From Maribacter sp. (GTDB taxonomy: Bacteria > Bacteroidota > Bacteroidia > Flavobacteriales > Flavobacteriaceae): a stretch of 64,000 bases of DNA. How positions within the stretch are numbered: the stretch's first letter is position 1; every line of letters starts with the position of its first letter. Location of the stretch: assembly GCA_002749285.1 (NCBI GenBank), contig PDPR01000010.1, positions 1-64,000 on the forward strand, given 5' to 3'. The translations under genes and the position numbers were made by a program. Shown here in pieces: positions 18,189 to 27,910 of the stretch. Under the pieces are notes generated by a model, which was not told the DNA's origin, did not search any database, and was given only the letters and a program-made list of their open reading frames with translations.

Positions 18189-19547
18189 TCACCCCTCTAT
18201 CAAATTCTTCACCGCCTTGAGGTCAAGTCCACCATAATTTCCCGAACTCATAAGAAGCAAAACGGAACCATCATAATCTTCACCAAACACGAATTCCTTA
18301 AACGCATCGGATTCCGTGAAGATTCTTAGCCCATTGTATTCAAAGGCTTCCGAAATTTGATCGGGGGTTACCTCTTTTAATTTTTTGGTCTTCACCGATT
18401 CGGGCAAAAAGAAAACAATGGCCTCGTCTGCTGCATTCAAAGTCCTTTTATATTCCCTTAAAAAATCGGCATTGAAACTACTGTAAGTATGTAATTCCAA
18501 ACAAGCGATCACCTTTCGATCTGGGTATTGTTCTTTCACTGCATTCGTAGTTGCCATTACCTTGCTTGGTGAATGCGCAAAATCCTTGTACACTACGCAC
18601 GATCCACTTTCGGCGATTTTCTCCAAGCGTTTTGAGGCACCCGAAAATGTAGCTATAGCCTCATGGAAGTCATCCTCATCAACACCCATATTTTGGCATA
18701 TCCATTTGGCACCGGCCAAATTATTCAGATTATGTCTTCCGAAAACCTCAATAGGCATAGGGCCTTCCGGGGTTTCCAAAAAAGTTTGGCCGTCTTCCAC
18801 CTTATATTCAGGAGTCCTATAAGGTAATTTTCGAATTGCATTTTCCGATGCCTCCACTACCTTTCTAACCTCTTTGTCCTCCTCGTTATAAGTGATGCTC
18901 CCACCTTTCACTATACAATCCACGAAAATCCGGAATTGCTCCACATAATCATCAAAAGTCGGGAACACATTGATATGGTCCCAAGCTATACCACTCAACA
19001 ACGCTATATTAGGCCTATACAGGTGGAATTTTGGCCTACGGTCTATCGGTGACGACAGGTATTCATCCCCTTCCAATACAATAAAATCATTCTCCTCGGT
19101 CAAATGTACCATTCGGTCAAATCCATCCAATTGGGCCCCTACCATATAATCGACTGCTATACCATGATAATTGAGCACATGTAGGATCATCGAAGTAATC
19201 GTCGTTTTGCCATGACTGCCCCCAATAACCACGCGGGTCTTATCTTTGGATTGCTCATACAGGAACTCTGGATAGGAATAGATCCTAACCCCCAATTCCT
19301 GGGCTTTTAAAAGCTCAGGATTATCCGGCCTTGCGTGCATCCCAAGTATGACGGCATCTAAACCTGTATGTATTTTCCCAGGAAACCAACCGAATTCGCT
19401 AGGCAGCAACCCCTTATCGGAAAGTCTTGTTTTTGAAGGTTCAAAAATGACATCATCACTCCCAGAAACGGTATACCCCTTATGGTGAAGTGCCAAGGCA
19501 AGATTGTGCATGGCACTACCCCCTATGGCGATAAAATGTATTTGCAT
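18189..19547 (-). CDS. mpl: Mpl-type UDP-N-acetylmuramate peptide ligase
   Basis: This Mur-ligase family protein has 452 residues. It starts with a Rossmann motif (IHFIAIGGSAMHNLALAL) and carries an ATP-binding loop GGSHGKTT at 109-116. The central domain has EGDEYLSS and WDHINVFP, and the C-terminal domain has DFAHSPSKV. The N-terminal GGSAM form and HARPDNPEL fit Mpl, which attaches recovered murein tripeptide to UDP-MurNAc in cell-wall recycling, rather than MurC. The cytoplasmic location follows from the family. A TATCTTTG box lies upstream on the minus strand (19573-19566). The 147-base gap to radC shows nothing else. Confidence 0.92.
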   Translation of the reverse strand: MQIHFIAIGGSAMHNLALALHHKGYTVSGSDDVIFEPSKTRLSDKGLLPSEFGWFPGKIHTGLDAVILGMHARPDNPELLKAQELGVRIYSYPEFLYEQSKDKTRVVIGGSHGKTTITSMILHVLNYHGIAVDYMVGAQLDGFDRMVHLTEENDFIVLEGDEYLSSPIDRRPKFHLYRPNIALLSGIAWDHINVFPTFDDYVEQFRIFVDCIVKGGSITYNEEDKEVRKVVEASENAIRKLPYRTPEYKVEDGQTFLETPEGPMPIEVFGRHNLNNLAGAKWICQNMGVDEDDFHEAIATFSGASKRLEKIAESGSCVVYKDFAHSPSKVMATTNAVKEQYPDRKVIACLELHTYSSFNADFLREYKRTLNAADEAIVFFLPESVKTKKLKEVTPDQISEAFEYNGLRIFTESDAFKEFVFGEDYDGSVLLLMSSGNYGGLDLKAVKNLIEG

Positions 19548-19696
19548 GAAAATCTATTTACACCGCAAAGATAGACATTGATCTCTCGAAAAAAAACACC
19601 AAAAGAACTGTATTCCAAACACACCCGATATCGACAAAGCGGTTAAAATACCTGACGAAATGCATATTTTCCGTCTTCTACCCTACTTAATCGATA

Positions 19697-20041
19697 AGGT
19701 TCAACTTTCAAAAATATACTTTGACAACATCTATTATCATCAGCGATGCCATTCCGCTTTACGAGCAACTACTGTCCCGTAACAAGAGCTCAAAACCCAT
19801 AAAGAACCTTGCCGATTGTTACTATCACACATCCAACATGAAAGCGGCGGCCCTTTGGTATGGGTATCTGGCCCCCAATTATGGTGAAAATATTATTGAT
19901 GAGAGCTATCATTTCAAGCTCAACCAATCCCTAAAGGCCATTGGCGGATACAGAAAAGCCAATTTAGAACACTGTATAAAAAATTATAAACAGAACGGAT
20001 ATTTTAGAGGAATTGATTTGAAAAATCTGAATAAGGAATAA
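19697..20041 (+). pseudogene. Broken fragment of an OmpA/TPR protein of type IX secretion modules
   Basis: From 19697 one frame reads KIYFDNIYY; after a frameshift near 19735 another reads SDAIPLYEQLLSRNKSS, then KNLADCYYHTSNM and FKLNQSLKAIGGYRKA, to a stop at 20041. This is the TPR-like N-terminal part of the OmpA-family proteins that accompany PorP/SprF in flavobacteria. The signal peptide, the PD40-like middle and the OmpA C-terminus are all missing. I read it as a gene remnant. The adhesin-PorP pair at the window start has no OmpA partner, but an origin from that locus cannot be shown. Confidence 0.7.
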
Positions 20042-20156
20042 AAAAACATGTACAACAATGGCAACCATAATTGCAGCGGGTTCCACTTCGTCTGAATCCT
20101 TTCTGTAATTGCCCCCACCTGTGAATAATCCGAAATCTTTGCTACTTTAGCCACAA

Positions 20157-20179
20157 CCAACGGTTATAAGTAACGTTGG
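20157..20179. repeat. Hairpin with one bulged base upstream of an isolated lipoprotein gene
   Basis: CCAACG (20157-20162) pairs with CGTTGG (20174-20179), and TTA (20164-20166) with TAA (20171-20173). G20163 is left unpaired and TAAG forms the loop. It lies 23 bases before the lipoprotein start at 20202. Similar CCAAC/GTTGG-type elements bound the accessory genes between purK and purE. Confidence 0.6.
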
Positions 20180-20201
20180 CTTCAAGCTAAAAGATAAGAA
20201 A

Positions 20202-20714
20202 ATGAAAATTAAAAACCTATTGGCATTCACATTATTGACACTTTGCATCTTCGTAAGTTGTAAAGAAAAAAAAGAAAGTGAAGTTAACAGAACCGTTAAT
20301 CAAAAAATAAATCCTGAATTGGAAAAACAAGCGATTTTGGAAAGGCTGAACAACGAAACAAAAGATGCTTTCCAGAGAGATTACGAGGCTTGGACAAAAA
20401 ATTGGGTACACGACCCAAGCATCTCTAAAGTCTATATGAATTTTGTGGACAGTACTTTTTCGGAATCTATCGGATGGAAAGAAATAAGCCAGTTCGTCAA
20501 AACATTCATAGAGGAACATCCGGAGCCCGAACCTGTTCCCAAACTGTTGGACAAAATCAATGTACGCCTTTACGGAAATGGAGCTTGGGTCACTTATAGG
20601 CAACAGGACTCACTTCGAGGAATAAAACGTGAGACAAGACTTATGGAGAAAGTGAATGGCGAATGGAAAATTGCTGGAATGCAAACAACTATTTATGGAT
20701 TTGAAAAGGACTAA
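20202..20714 (+). CDS. Small lipoprotein with SnoaL/NTF2-like domain
   Basis: This 170-residue protein has a lipobox Cys at residue 20 (CIFVSCKEKKE). The mature part is an alpha+beta domain with a long N-terminal helix (ILERLNNETKDAFQRDYEAWTKNW), a second helix region (GWKEISQFVKTFIE) and strands ending WVTYRQQD, TRLMEKVNGEWKIAGMQTT. That pattern is typical of SnoaL/NTF2-fold proteins; the ligand is unknown. Codon usage is more AT-rich than neighbouring housekeeping genes. The gene sits alone between a decayed gene and an IS66 relic, with its own terminator, as a recently acquired single gene might. Confidence 0.85.
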   Translation: MKIKNLLAFTLLTLCIFVSCKEKKESEVNRTVNQKINPELEKQAILERLNNETKDAFQRDYEAWTKNWVHDPSISKVYMNFVDSTFSESIGWKEISQFVKTFIEEHPEPEPVPKLLDKINVRLYGNGAWVTYRQQDSLRGIKRETRLMEKVNGEWKIAGMQTTIYGFEKD

Positions 20715-20722
20715 AAAAGCAA

Positions 20723-20749
20723 AAAGCCTCCGTTAAAAACGGAGGCTTT
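20723..20749 (+). terminator. Terminator of the NTF2-like lipoprotein gene
   Basis: A perfect 12-bp stem (20723-20734 with 20738-20749) with an AAA loop, 8 bases after the stop codon. The stem's own terminal TTT is the only T tract. Confidence 0.75.
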
Positions 20750-20886
20750 AGATTTCAAATCAACTCCAAAGGGTTGATTGAGGTTACTGGTTATGCACTT
20801 GATATTCGACATGTATCCCTTCAAGCGACTGCATCTTGACTTAAATTACCTATCGATCCAGTTTCGTATTTTCAAAATCAGAACTT

Positions 20887-21110
20887 ATGTTAAGACTTGA
20901 TAGTAGCTGTAAATTTGGGATGTATGCGCCACCCACCGATACGCATAAGGGTCTTGACATGTGCAAACGGAATTATCCAAGTCTCCCACGGATAAGTCGT
21001 CTATATATCTGTAAACAAGCTACGCAACAAGACCAAACTATTGCAATGGTGCCCAGGCGGTCTTATATTGTATTGCAAGCGTTTGGAAAAAGGCATTTTT
21101 CCGATGGAAT
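20887..21110 (+). pseudogene. IS66-family TnpB relic
   Basis: The first frame from 20887 carries LDSSCKFGMYAPPTDTHKGLD, resembling the start of IS66 TnpB. After a shift near 20966 a second frame reads GIIQVSHG, a stop, then VNKLRNKTKLLQWCPGG and LILYCKRLEKGIF. That corresponds to the TnpB core around KLLxWxPGGxxLYYKRLE. At least one frameshift and one stop disrupt it, so it cannot encode the accessory protein. The relic extends into a TnpC remnant at 21250, preserving IS66 gene order. No tnpA or terminal inverted repeats were recognised. Confidence 0.75.
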
Positions 21111-21249
21111 TACTATTGGTAATTTATCACAAAAAAGCAGGTGTAAAACTCCATAAAATATTTGTTTTTATTGCTGTATCTGAGTATTTTCATGCTGTGG
21201 CAATGGTGGGGACCCCAACCAAAAGACCAACAGCAAAAACTAAGGAATA

Positions 21250-21464
21250 GCCGCTTTAAAAAAACAACTAGATCAGTTGTTGAAACTTAAAACAGTTTTA
21301 AATCGGAGCGTTTTTCCAGTTCGCAGCCCATGCTTGGGCCTACCCTATTCGATATCCCAGAAGAATCAGTTCTACAAGAGATGCCCAAAGAAGACATCGG
21401 CTATTCTAGGAAAAAAGCAAAACACCAAAGCCGACCAAGTCAAAAAAGATTCCACCTATATTGA
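21250..21464 (+). pseudogene. IS66-family TnpC transposase relic (N-terminal fragment)
   Basis: From 21250 one frame reads AALKKQLDQLLKL. From 21300 another frame reads KSERFSSSQPMLGPTLFDIP and then EDIGYSRKKAKHQSRPSQKR, to a stop at 21464. This matches the N-terminal leucine-rich helix, the KSERF motif and the LFDxPEE-type linker of IS66 transposases. The catalytic domain is not visible downstream; 21465-21694 holds nothing I can identify. It is a truncated, frameshifted remnant adjoining the TnpB relic. Confidence 0.72.
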
Positions 21465-21694
21465 AAACACACGTGCAATTGGCGAACGTTTTAAAATCGA
21501 GAACCCCAACATCACTACTATTCCTTGTGTTAACCATAAATTTACCTGACAATATCCTGCTAAAAAACAATACATGGTCACCATGGCAAATGGCGTATCC
21601 AAAAAACACATATCACCTTCATATATATCTTTAACCCATTTATTATTGCCGTTGGCATAGGTTTTGCACATCTTTGTTCACTAATTCCATAACC

Positions 21695-24600
21695 ATGAAG
21701 TATCTCATTGCAATATTAACCATGATTCTATTTTCCCAAATGTCACATTCCCAAAAAAGCGACGAATCCTATGAAGTCCTATGGAAAAAGGTAACCCAAT
21801 TTGAAAAGGAAGCCTTGACCAAGTCTGCCCTAGGGATAGTGGAAGGTATCTCAAGAAAGGCGAAAAGGGAGAATAATACCACCCAAACCATAAAGTCGCT
21901 TCTTTATTTATCGAAATACACCATGATCTTGGAGGAGGATGCCCAACTACAGATCATCAATGATTTTAGGCAAGGGATAGCACAAGCGAAACCACCGACC
22001 AAAAATATATTGGAGAGTTACTTGGCCAATCTGTATTGGCAATTTTTTCAGCAAAACCGATATAAATTCTACAATAGGACCAAAACCGGGGCAAAGACCG
22101 ACCCGATTGATTTTAGGACTTGGGACCTGACAACCCTCTTTGAGGAAATCAACATCCATTTTGGGAATGCATTGGCAGATCCCAAGACATTACAACAGGC
22201 CAAGGTAGGTTCTTTCAAGGAAATCCTGCACGGACAGGAGGGCTCAGAGGCCTTCCGCCCTACCCTTTACGATATTATCGCCCATACGGCCTTAGATTTT
22301 TACAAGACCCAAGAGACGAATATTACACGACCTGCCAATAAATTCGAAATCGACAATCCCGAATTATTATGCGAGGCCCAATCGTTCATCACAGAGAAAA
22401 TAGATACCTCGGACGACACCTCATTGCAATCCAAGGCATTACTGCTATACCAACAACTACTCGGGTTCCACTTGGCCAACAAGAACACGCAAGCCTTGGT
22501 GGATGTTGATCTAGACCGCTTGAAATTTGTACAACAACATGCTGTTTTCCCGAATAAGGAACAATACTATCTGGAAGTATTGCAGAATTCCGTGACGGAA
22601 ACAGCACCCGACGAAGTATCCGCACTTTACAAATATGAGATTGCTTCCCTATACTACCAATGGGGCAATACCTACAACCCAGAAACCAACAAAAACCACC
22701 AATGGAAACTAAAAGAAGCAGCAGCACTGTGTGATTCGATAATCAAAAAATTCCCGAAAAGTAAAGCGGCCGATAAAAGTAGGGACCTTACATCATCCAT
22801 TCATGAAAAAAAACTGCAATTAAGGGCAGAACGTTTTATCCCTATCGATAAACCTTCCCGACTATTGGTCGATTATAGAAACCAACAAAACCTACATCTT
22901 TCAGCCTATACATTGAAATTTAGCGACCTAAAGCGGCTGAACAAACTTTACCCGGAAATTAAAAAGCTCGCTTTCATAAAAAAAATGGAATTGGCCAAAT
23001 CATGGAAGGCCTCCCTAAAGAACGAAGGTGATTTCCAAAACCACGGTACCGAGATCATATTGCCCAAATTGGACAATGGTCTCTATATCATCCTTGCCAC
23101 CCCGGAAGGTAAAAACAATTCGTTCGCCTACACCGATATACAGGTCACCAATCTGGCCATGGTCGAGACCCGCACACAAACACACCATATTTTCCAGGTA
23201 ATCGACCGTAACAATGGACAACCCAAGCCGGATACGAAACTGGAACTATCATACCGGGAGAACTATGATCGGGCTTTCGTGACAGGGACATTCACCACCG
23301 ACAATCTAGGCGAGGTTAAAATACCATTGCCCGATAAACAATGGACAAGTATCGGCGCAACGATTACCACCAATAACGATACCGCCTATTTTGGGGATTA
23401 TCACATTTATGAAAAAACAAATCCACCAATCGCACATGAAGTAAACCATAATGCATTTGTATTTACGGACCGTAGTATTTACAGACCTGGGCAACCTGTA
23501 TATTTTAAAGGGATTGCCGTCTCACAACAGAATGGAAATTCCGGTATCCAAACGAACACAACGGTTCTTGTTACGCTTCGTGACGTCAACTATCAGGAAG
23601 TGGCCCAACAAAAGTACACCACTAATGAATACGGTTCCTTTACTGGTGAATTCATCCTGCCCAACAACGGTCTTACCGGTAATTATACATTGCAGGTAAG
23701 TTCAGGCACCATCAGCATCAATGGGGCTGCCAATTTCTCTGTCGAAGAATACAAACGTCCAAAATTCGAGACTTCATTCAACCCAATCACCGGATCCTTT
23801 AAGGTAAATGATAGCATTATCGTTAACGGAAAGGCCATGGCCTATTCCGGAAGCGCCGTCACCAATGCCAAAGTCACATACCGCGTAAAACGAATAGTCA
23901 ACTACCCAAGATGGTGTTATTGGTACTGGCCCACCGCACCACAGGAAATAACACAGGGGGAAACATTGACCGATGGGTCGGGAAACTACCAACTAAAATT
24001 CAAGGCGATACCTGATGAATCCGCCGATAGGGACAGCTCCCCTATTTTCAATTATGAAATAACGGCCGATGTTACCGACATCAATGGGGAAACCCACAGT
24101 ACCAATACAACGGTCCGTATAGGGTACCATGCACTTACAGCCAATATGTCCGTAGAGGGAATGCTCAACAAGGATAAGAAGGATCCCATAATCACCATAA
24201 AAACCCAAAACTTAAATGGTCAATTTATACCTGCCAAAGGGATTATTAAAATTTACAAGTTAAGACCCCCTAGGAACGTATTGCGGGACCGACCTTGGAA
24301 ATCACCCGACTATGCTGGTTTCAACAAGGAAGAATTCAAAGGTCTTTTCCCCCATGACGCCTATAAAAACGAGCATGACCCCAGACAATGGGAAAATGGG
24401 GAAATGGTCCTCGAAAAATCATTCGACACCAATACATCCAATGAAATCAGTTTGGGGAACATCAAAAAATGGGCCTCAGGGAAATACCGTATCCTACTGG
24501 AAACCAAGGATAAATTCGGGCATATAATAAAAGATGAGGCGCAAACGACCCTTTTCAGCGAAAAGGACAGGACATTGGCGGACAAACAACTGTTCAGCAT

Positions 24601-27600
24601 CAAAACAAACAAGGATAGTTATTCCATTGGGGAAACTGCCCGTATCACTTTGTCCTCGGGTGCCGGGGACCTCTTGGTGACCCTCCATATTGAAAAGGGC
24701 CAAAGAATAACCGACACACAATCGATCCGTTTGAACAATGGTTCCAAGACCATAACTGTTCCGGTCAACAAGGATGACCTTGGTGGTTTTTCCATTAACT
24801 ATAGTTTTTCCGCCTTTAACTCCTTTGTTTCGAATACCCTCCCTATTATAGTCCCATACCCCAAAACCGATTTAGAGGTAGAGACCTTGACCTTTCGGGA
24901 CAAGCTACAACCTGGCAGTGATGAAACATGGGGTTTCAAGATCAAGGGGGCCAAAGGGGAAAAAGTGACTGCCGAAGTCTTGGCCAGCATGTACGATGCT
25001 TCCCTGGATGTGTTCAAAGGTCACTCATGGACTTTCCACCCCTTATACGACCCTACATATCATTCAATTTACCAAAGCAATGCCTATAAGAGCTTTAGCA
25101 GTACTTCCTTTAGGGTGTTCAATGACCATACCCATAAAAAATGGTATAGGCAGCAGCAGTATGACAGCTTTGATTGGTTTGGGCTGTATTTTGGACAACG
25201 GTCCGGAAACTATCGGGCAAAAAGATTTATGGAAAATGCCGTTCCAATGATGGCCATGGATAAAGCTGAGGGGAATGCCTTGAATGGGATGGCAATCATT
25301 GAGGATGACGGTAACCTTGCATATACTGACAAAAAGGAGAATGTGACCGATGGGGAAAACCAACAAAAAAAAGGCCTGAACACGGTCCCCATTCGAAAGA
25401 ACCTACAGGAGACCGCTTTTTTCTTTCCCCAACTGCATACCGACAAAGAGGGAAATGTCTCTTTCAGTTTTACCGGCCCAGAGGCCTTGACCCAATGGAA
25501 GCTACAACTTCTGGCACATACAAAATCCCTACAAAGTGCCATTACCACCTTAGAGACGGTGACACAAAAAGAATTGATGGTCATGCCCAATGCACCTCGT
25601 TTTCTACGTGAAGGTGATGAAATCGTAATAAGTTCCAAAATAGCCAACCTTACCAAAAACAAACTATTGGGACAAGCTGAATTGGCATTGGTCGATGTTG
25701 TTTCCGGAAAGGATATCTCCAAGGAGTTACTATCTTCCAAAACCGGGAAACAACCTGGCAAGGTTTCTTTCTCCGTAGACTCTCTGGGCAATACCCAAGT
25801 ATCATGGCGATTGAAGGTCCCCACCGATTTACAGGCCGTTCAATATACGGTTATTGCGAAAGCGGGGGATTTCAGCGATGGGGAACAGAATGTACTCCCA
25901 GTATTGACCAATCGCAAAATGGTGACCGAAACCTTACCTATGTGGGTACGCAGTGACCAAACCAAGACGTTTACCTTGGACAAATTGAGGGACAACACCT
26001 CAACCACCCTAAGAAACCATAAACTCACCTTGGAGATCACTTCCAATCCTGCATGGTACGCCATACAGGCCTTGCCTTATCTAATGGAGTACCCCTATGA
26101 TTGCAACGAACAGGTTTTTTCACGCTATTATGCAAATTCCCTAGCGGGCCATATTGCCAATAGCTCCCCAAGAATCCGTGATGTTCTTGACCAATGGGCA
26201 AGTTCGGACGCCTTATTGGGTAATTTGGAAAAGAACAAGGAACTAAAATCCCTTCTGATCCAGGAAACCCCTTGGTTACGGGATGCCCAATCCGAGACTG
26301 CCCAGAAAAAACGGATCGCCTTCCTTTTCGACCTGAACAAAATGAGGGATGAACAGGCCAATGCCTTGAACAAACTCCAACAAAACCAGATGTCCAGTGG
26401 AGCTTGGGCATGGTTTAAAGGTGGACGGGAGAACCGTTTTATCACCCAACATATCATTACCGGACTTGGCCACCTGAAAAAACTCTCCGTCGTACCAAGT
26501 AAAAACAACAAACAGAAAGAGATGATTGCCAAGGCAATCCGCTATTTGGATAACGAGTTTGTATCGGAGTACGAACAAATGAAGAAATATGCAACCAACC
26601 CCAATGATGACCATCTAAGCCATATGCAAATGCATTATCTATATATGCGCAGTTTTTTTAATGAGATCAAGACCTCTAAGAAAGTGGATGGCATTATGGA
26701 TTATTATCGGGGGCAGGCCAAAACCTACTGGACAAAACGCAGTCTTTACAACAAGGGGATATTGGCCTTGGCCCTATATAGGGGCAATGATACTTTGACA
26801 GCGAACAAGATCCTGCGATCGCTCAAGCAAAATAGTATTGATTCCGAGGAAATGGGAATGTACTGGAAAGAGAATACCTCATCCTGGTTCTGGTACCAGG
26901 CACCTATAGAGACCCAATCCCTACTTATCGAGGCCTTTTCTGAAATCGGAAATGACATCACCATAGTCGATAACCTTAAGGTCTGGTTGTTAAAAAACAA
27001 ACAGACCAATCAATGGAAAACGACCAAGGCCACTACCGATGCGGTATACGCATTGTTACTACAGGGCAACGATTGGCTTTCCGTTACCCAAGCCGTAGAT
27101 GTCCTAATCGGTGGTGAAAAGATCGAACCTTCCAAAATGGAGAATGTTTCCGTTGAAGCCGGCACGGGATATTACAAGACATCATGGAACAACAGTGAGA
27201 TCAAACCTGGAATGGGTGAAGTCCAACTTGCCAAAAAAGGGGATGGTATTGCTTGGGGCGCCTTATACTGGCAATATTTTGAGGACCTGGATAAAATAAC
27301 ATCCGCTAGGACACCCTTACAACTAAAGAAAAAATTATTCCTCAAAAAAAATACCGATACAGCTGAGGTAATTTCGGAAATCACCGAGAACAGCACCCTG
27401 AAAGTGGGTGACTTGGTGCGTGTACGCATTGAGCTCCGTTCTGACCGGAATATGGAGTTTGTCCATATGAAGGACATGCGTGCTGCCGGACTTGAACCCA
27501 TAAATGTAATTTCAAGCTATAAATGGCAAGACGGTTTAGGGTATTATGAAAGTACCAAGGATGCCAGTACCAATTTCTTTTTCGATTATTTACCAAAGGG

Positions 27601-27748
27601 TATTTATGTGTTCGAATACGACCTAAGAGTGAACAATGCAGGGGAATTCAGTAACGGTACCACTACGATCCAAAGTATGTATGCCCCGGAATTCTCAAGT
27701 CATTCAGAAGGGTTCCGTGTAGTGGTAGACAGTGGGGATGGACAGTAA
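21695..27748 (+). CDS. Large alpha-2-macroglobulin family protein (bacterial A2M)
   Basis: The 2017-residue protein begins at the ATG at 21695, directly before a type I signal peptide (cleavage near SHSQK); an in-frame TTG at 21674 is less likely. A helical N-terminal region of about 400 residues precedes macroglobulin domains. The MG2 segment with VFTDRSIYRPGQPVYFKG is near 588-606, and the A2M segment FFPQLHTDKEGNVSFSFTG near 1243. The thioester motif CNEQ is at 1470-1473 (PYDCNEQ), followed by the helical thioester domain. Bacterial A2Ms are thought to trap attacking proteases by covalent thioester chemistry. No penicillin-binding protein 1C gene, a frequent partner elsewhere, is adjacent. 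The protein is probably periplasmic or outer-membrane associated. Confidence 0.93.
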   Translation: MKYLIAILTMILFSQMSHSQKSDESYEVLWKKVTQFEKEALTKSALGIVEGISRKAKRENNTTQTIKSLLYLSKYTMILEEDAQLQIINDFRQGIAQAKPPTKNILESYLANLYWQFFQQNRYKFYNRTKTGAKTDPIDFRTWDLTTLFEEINIHFGNALADPKTLQQAKVGSFKEILHGQEGSEAFRPTLYDIIAHTALDFYKTQETNITRPANKFEIDNPELLCEAQSFITEKIDTSDDTSLQSKALLLYQQLLGFHLANKNTQALVDVDLDRLKFVQQHAVFPNKEQYYLEVLQNSVTETAPDEVSALYKYEIASLYYQWGNTYNPETNKNHQWKLKEAAALCDSIIKKFPKSKAADKSRDLTSSIHEKKLQLRAERFIPIDKPSRLLVDYRNQQNLHLSAYTLKFSDLKRLNKLYPEIKKLAFIKKMELAKSWKASLKNEGDFQNHGTEIILPKLDNGLYIILATPEGKNNSFAYTDIQVTNLAMVETRTQTHHIFQVIDRNNGQPKPDTKLELSYRENYDRAFVTGTFTTDNLGEVKIPLPDKQWTSIGATITTNNDTAYFGDYHIYEKTNPPIAHEVNHNAFVFTDRSIYRPGQPVYFKGIAVSQQNGNSGIQTNTTVLVTLRDVNYQEVAQQKYTTNEYGSFTGEFILPNNGLTGNYTLQVSSGTISINGAANFSVEEYKRPKFETSFNPITGSFKVNDSIIVNGKAMAYSGSAVTNAKVTYRVKRIVNYPRWCYWYWPTAPQEITQGETLTDGSGNYQLKFKAIPDESADRDSSPIFNYEITADVTDINGETHSTNTTVRIGYHALTANMSVEGMLNKDKKDPIITIKTQNLNGQFIPAKGIIKIYKLRPPRNVLRDRPWKSPDYAGFNKEEFKGLFPHDAYKNEHDPRQWENGEMVLEKSFDTNTSNEISLGNIKKWASGKYRILLETKDKFGHIIKDEAQTTLFSEKDRTLADKQLFSIKTNKDSYSIGETARITLSSGAGDLLVTLHIEKGQRITDTQSIRLNNGSKTITVPVNKDDLGGFSINYSFSAFNSFVSNTLPIIVPYPKTDLEVETLTFRDKLQPGSDETWGFKIKGAKGEKVTAEVLASMYDASLDVFKGHSWTFHPLYDPTYHSIYQSNAYKSFSSTSFRVFNDHTHKKWYRQQQYDSFDWFGLYFGQRSGNYRAKRFMENAVPMMAMDKAEGNALNGMAIIEDDGNLAYTDKKENVTDGENQQKKGLNTVPIRKNLQETAFFFPQLHTDKEGNVSFSFTGPEALTQWKLQLLAHTKSLQSAITTLETVTQKELMVMPNAPRFLREGDEIVISSKIANLTKNKLLGQAELALVDVVSGKDISKELLSSKTGKQPGKVSFSVDSLGNTQVSWRLKVPTDLQAVQYTVIAKAGDFSDGEQNVLPVLTNRKMVTETLPMWVRSDQTKTFTLDKLRDNTSTTLRNHKLTLEITSNPAWYAIQALPYLMEYPYDCNEQVFSRYYANSLAGHIANSSPRIRDVLDQWASSDALLGNLEKNKELKSLLIQETPWLRDAQSETAQKKRIAFLFDLNKMRDEQANALNKLQQNQMSSGAWAWFKGGRENRFITQHIITGLGHLKKLSVVPSKNNKQKEMIAKAIRYLDNEFVSEYEQMKKYATNPNDDHLSHMQMHYLYMRSFFNEIKTSKKVDGIMDYYRGQAKTYWTKRSLYNKGILALALYRGNDTLTANKILRSLKQNSIDSEEMGMYWKENTSSWFWYQAPIETQSLLIEAFSEIGNDITIVDNLKVWLLKNKQTNQWKTTKATTDAVYALLLQGNDWLSVTQAVDVLIGGEKIEPSKMENVSVEAGTGYYKTSWNNSEIKPGMGEVQLAKKGDGIAWGALYWQYFEDLDKITSARTPLQLKKKLFLKKNTDTAEVISEITENSTLKVGDLVRVRIELRSDRNMEFVHMKDMRAAGLEPINVISSYKWQDGLGYYESTKDASTNFFFDYLPKGIYVFEYDLRVNNAGEFSNGTTTIQSMYAPEFSSHSEGFRVVVDSGDGQ

Positions 27749-27910
27749 GGGAGACATTGCCTACAGAAGGTAGTGGGCCTTACGAAAACGACTTTCTATA
27801 CGTCTTTATGAATGGTCGGGATTCTGGCCGAATATCATAAATCCCAAAAAACAGTACCCATAAACAACTGATTTTCATTATATTCGTACAACAAAATAAA
27901 CCTATGCATT

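Noticed and set aside
21277..21549. 90-codon frame in the IS66 decay zone
   Set aside because: It crosses the recognised TnpC frame out of register; the TnpC-like text is in another frame.
25210..25824. 204-codon open frame antisense to the alpha-2-macroglobulin gene
   Set aside because: It lies wholly inside a confidently identified gene on the other strand, has a low-complexity Ser-rich translation, and shows no domain.
26128..26532. Overlapping antisense frames in the thioester region of the A2M gene
   Set aside because: Several mutually overlapping frames at the same place are typical shadows; none has a domain.
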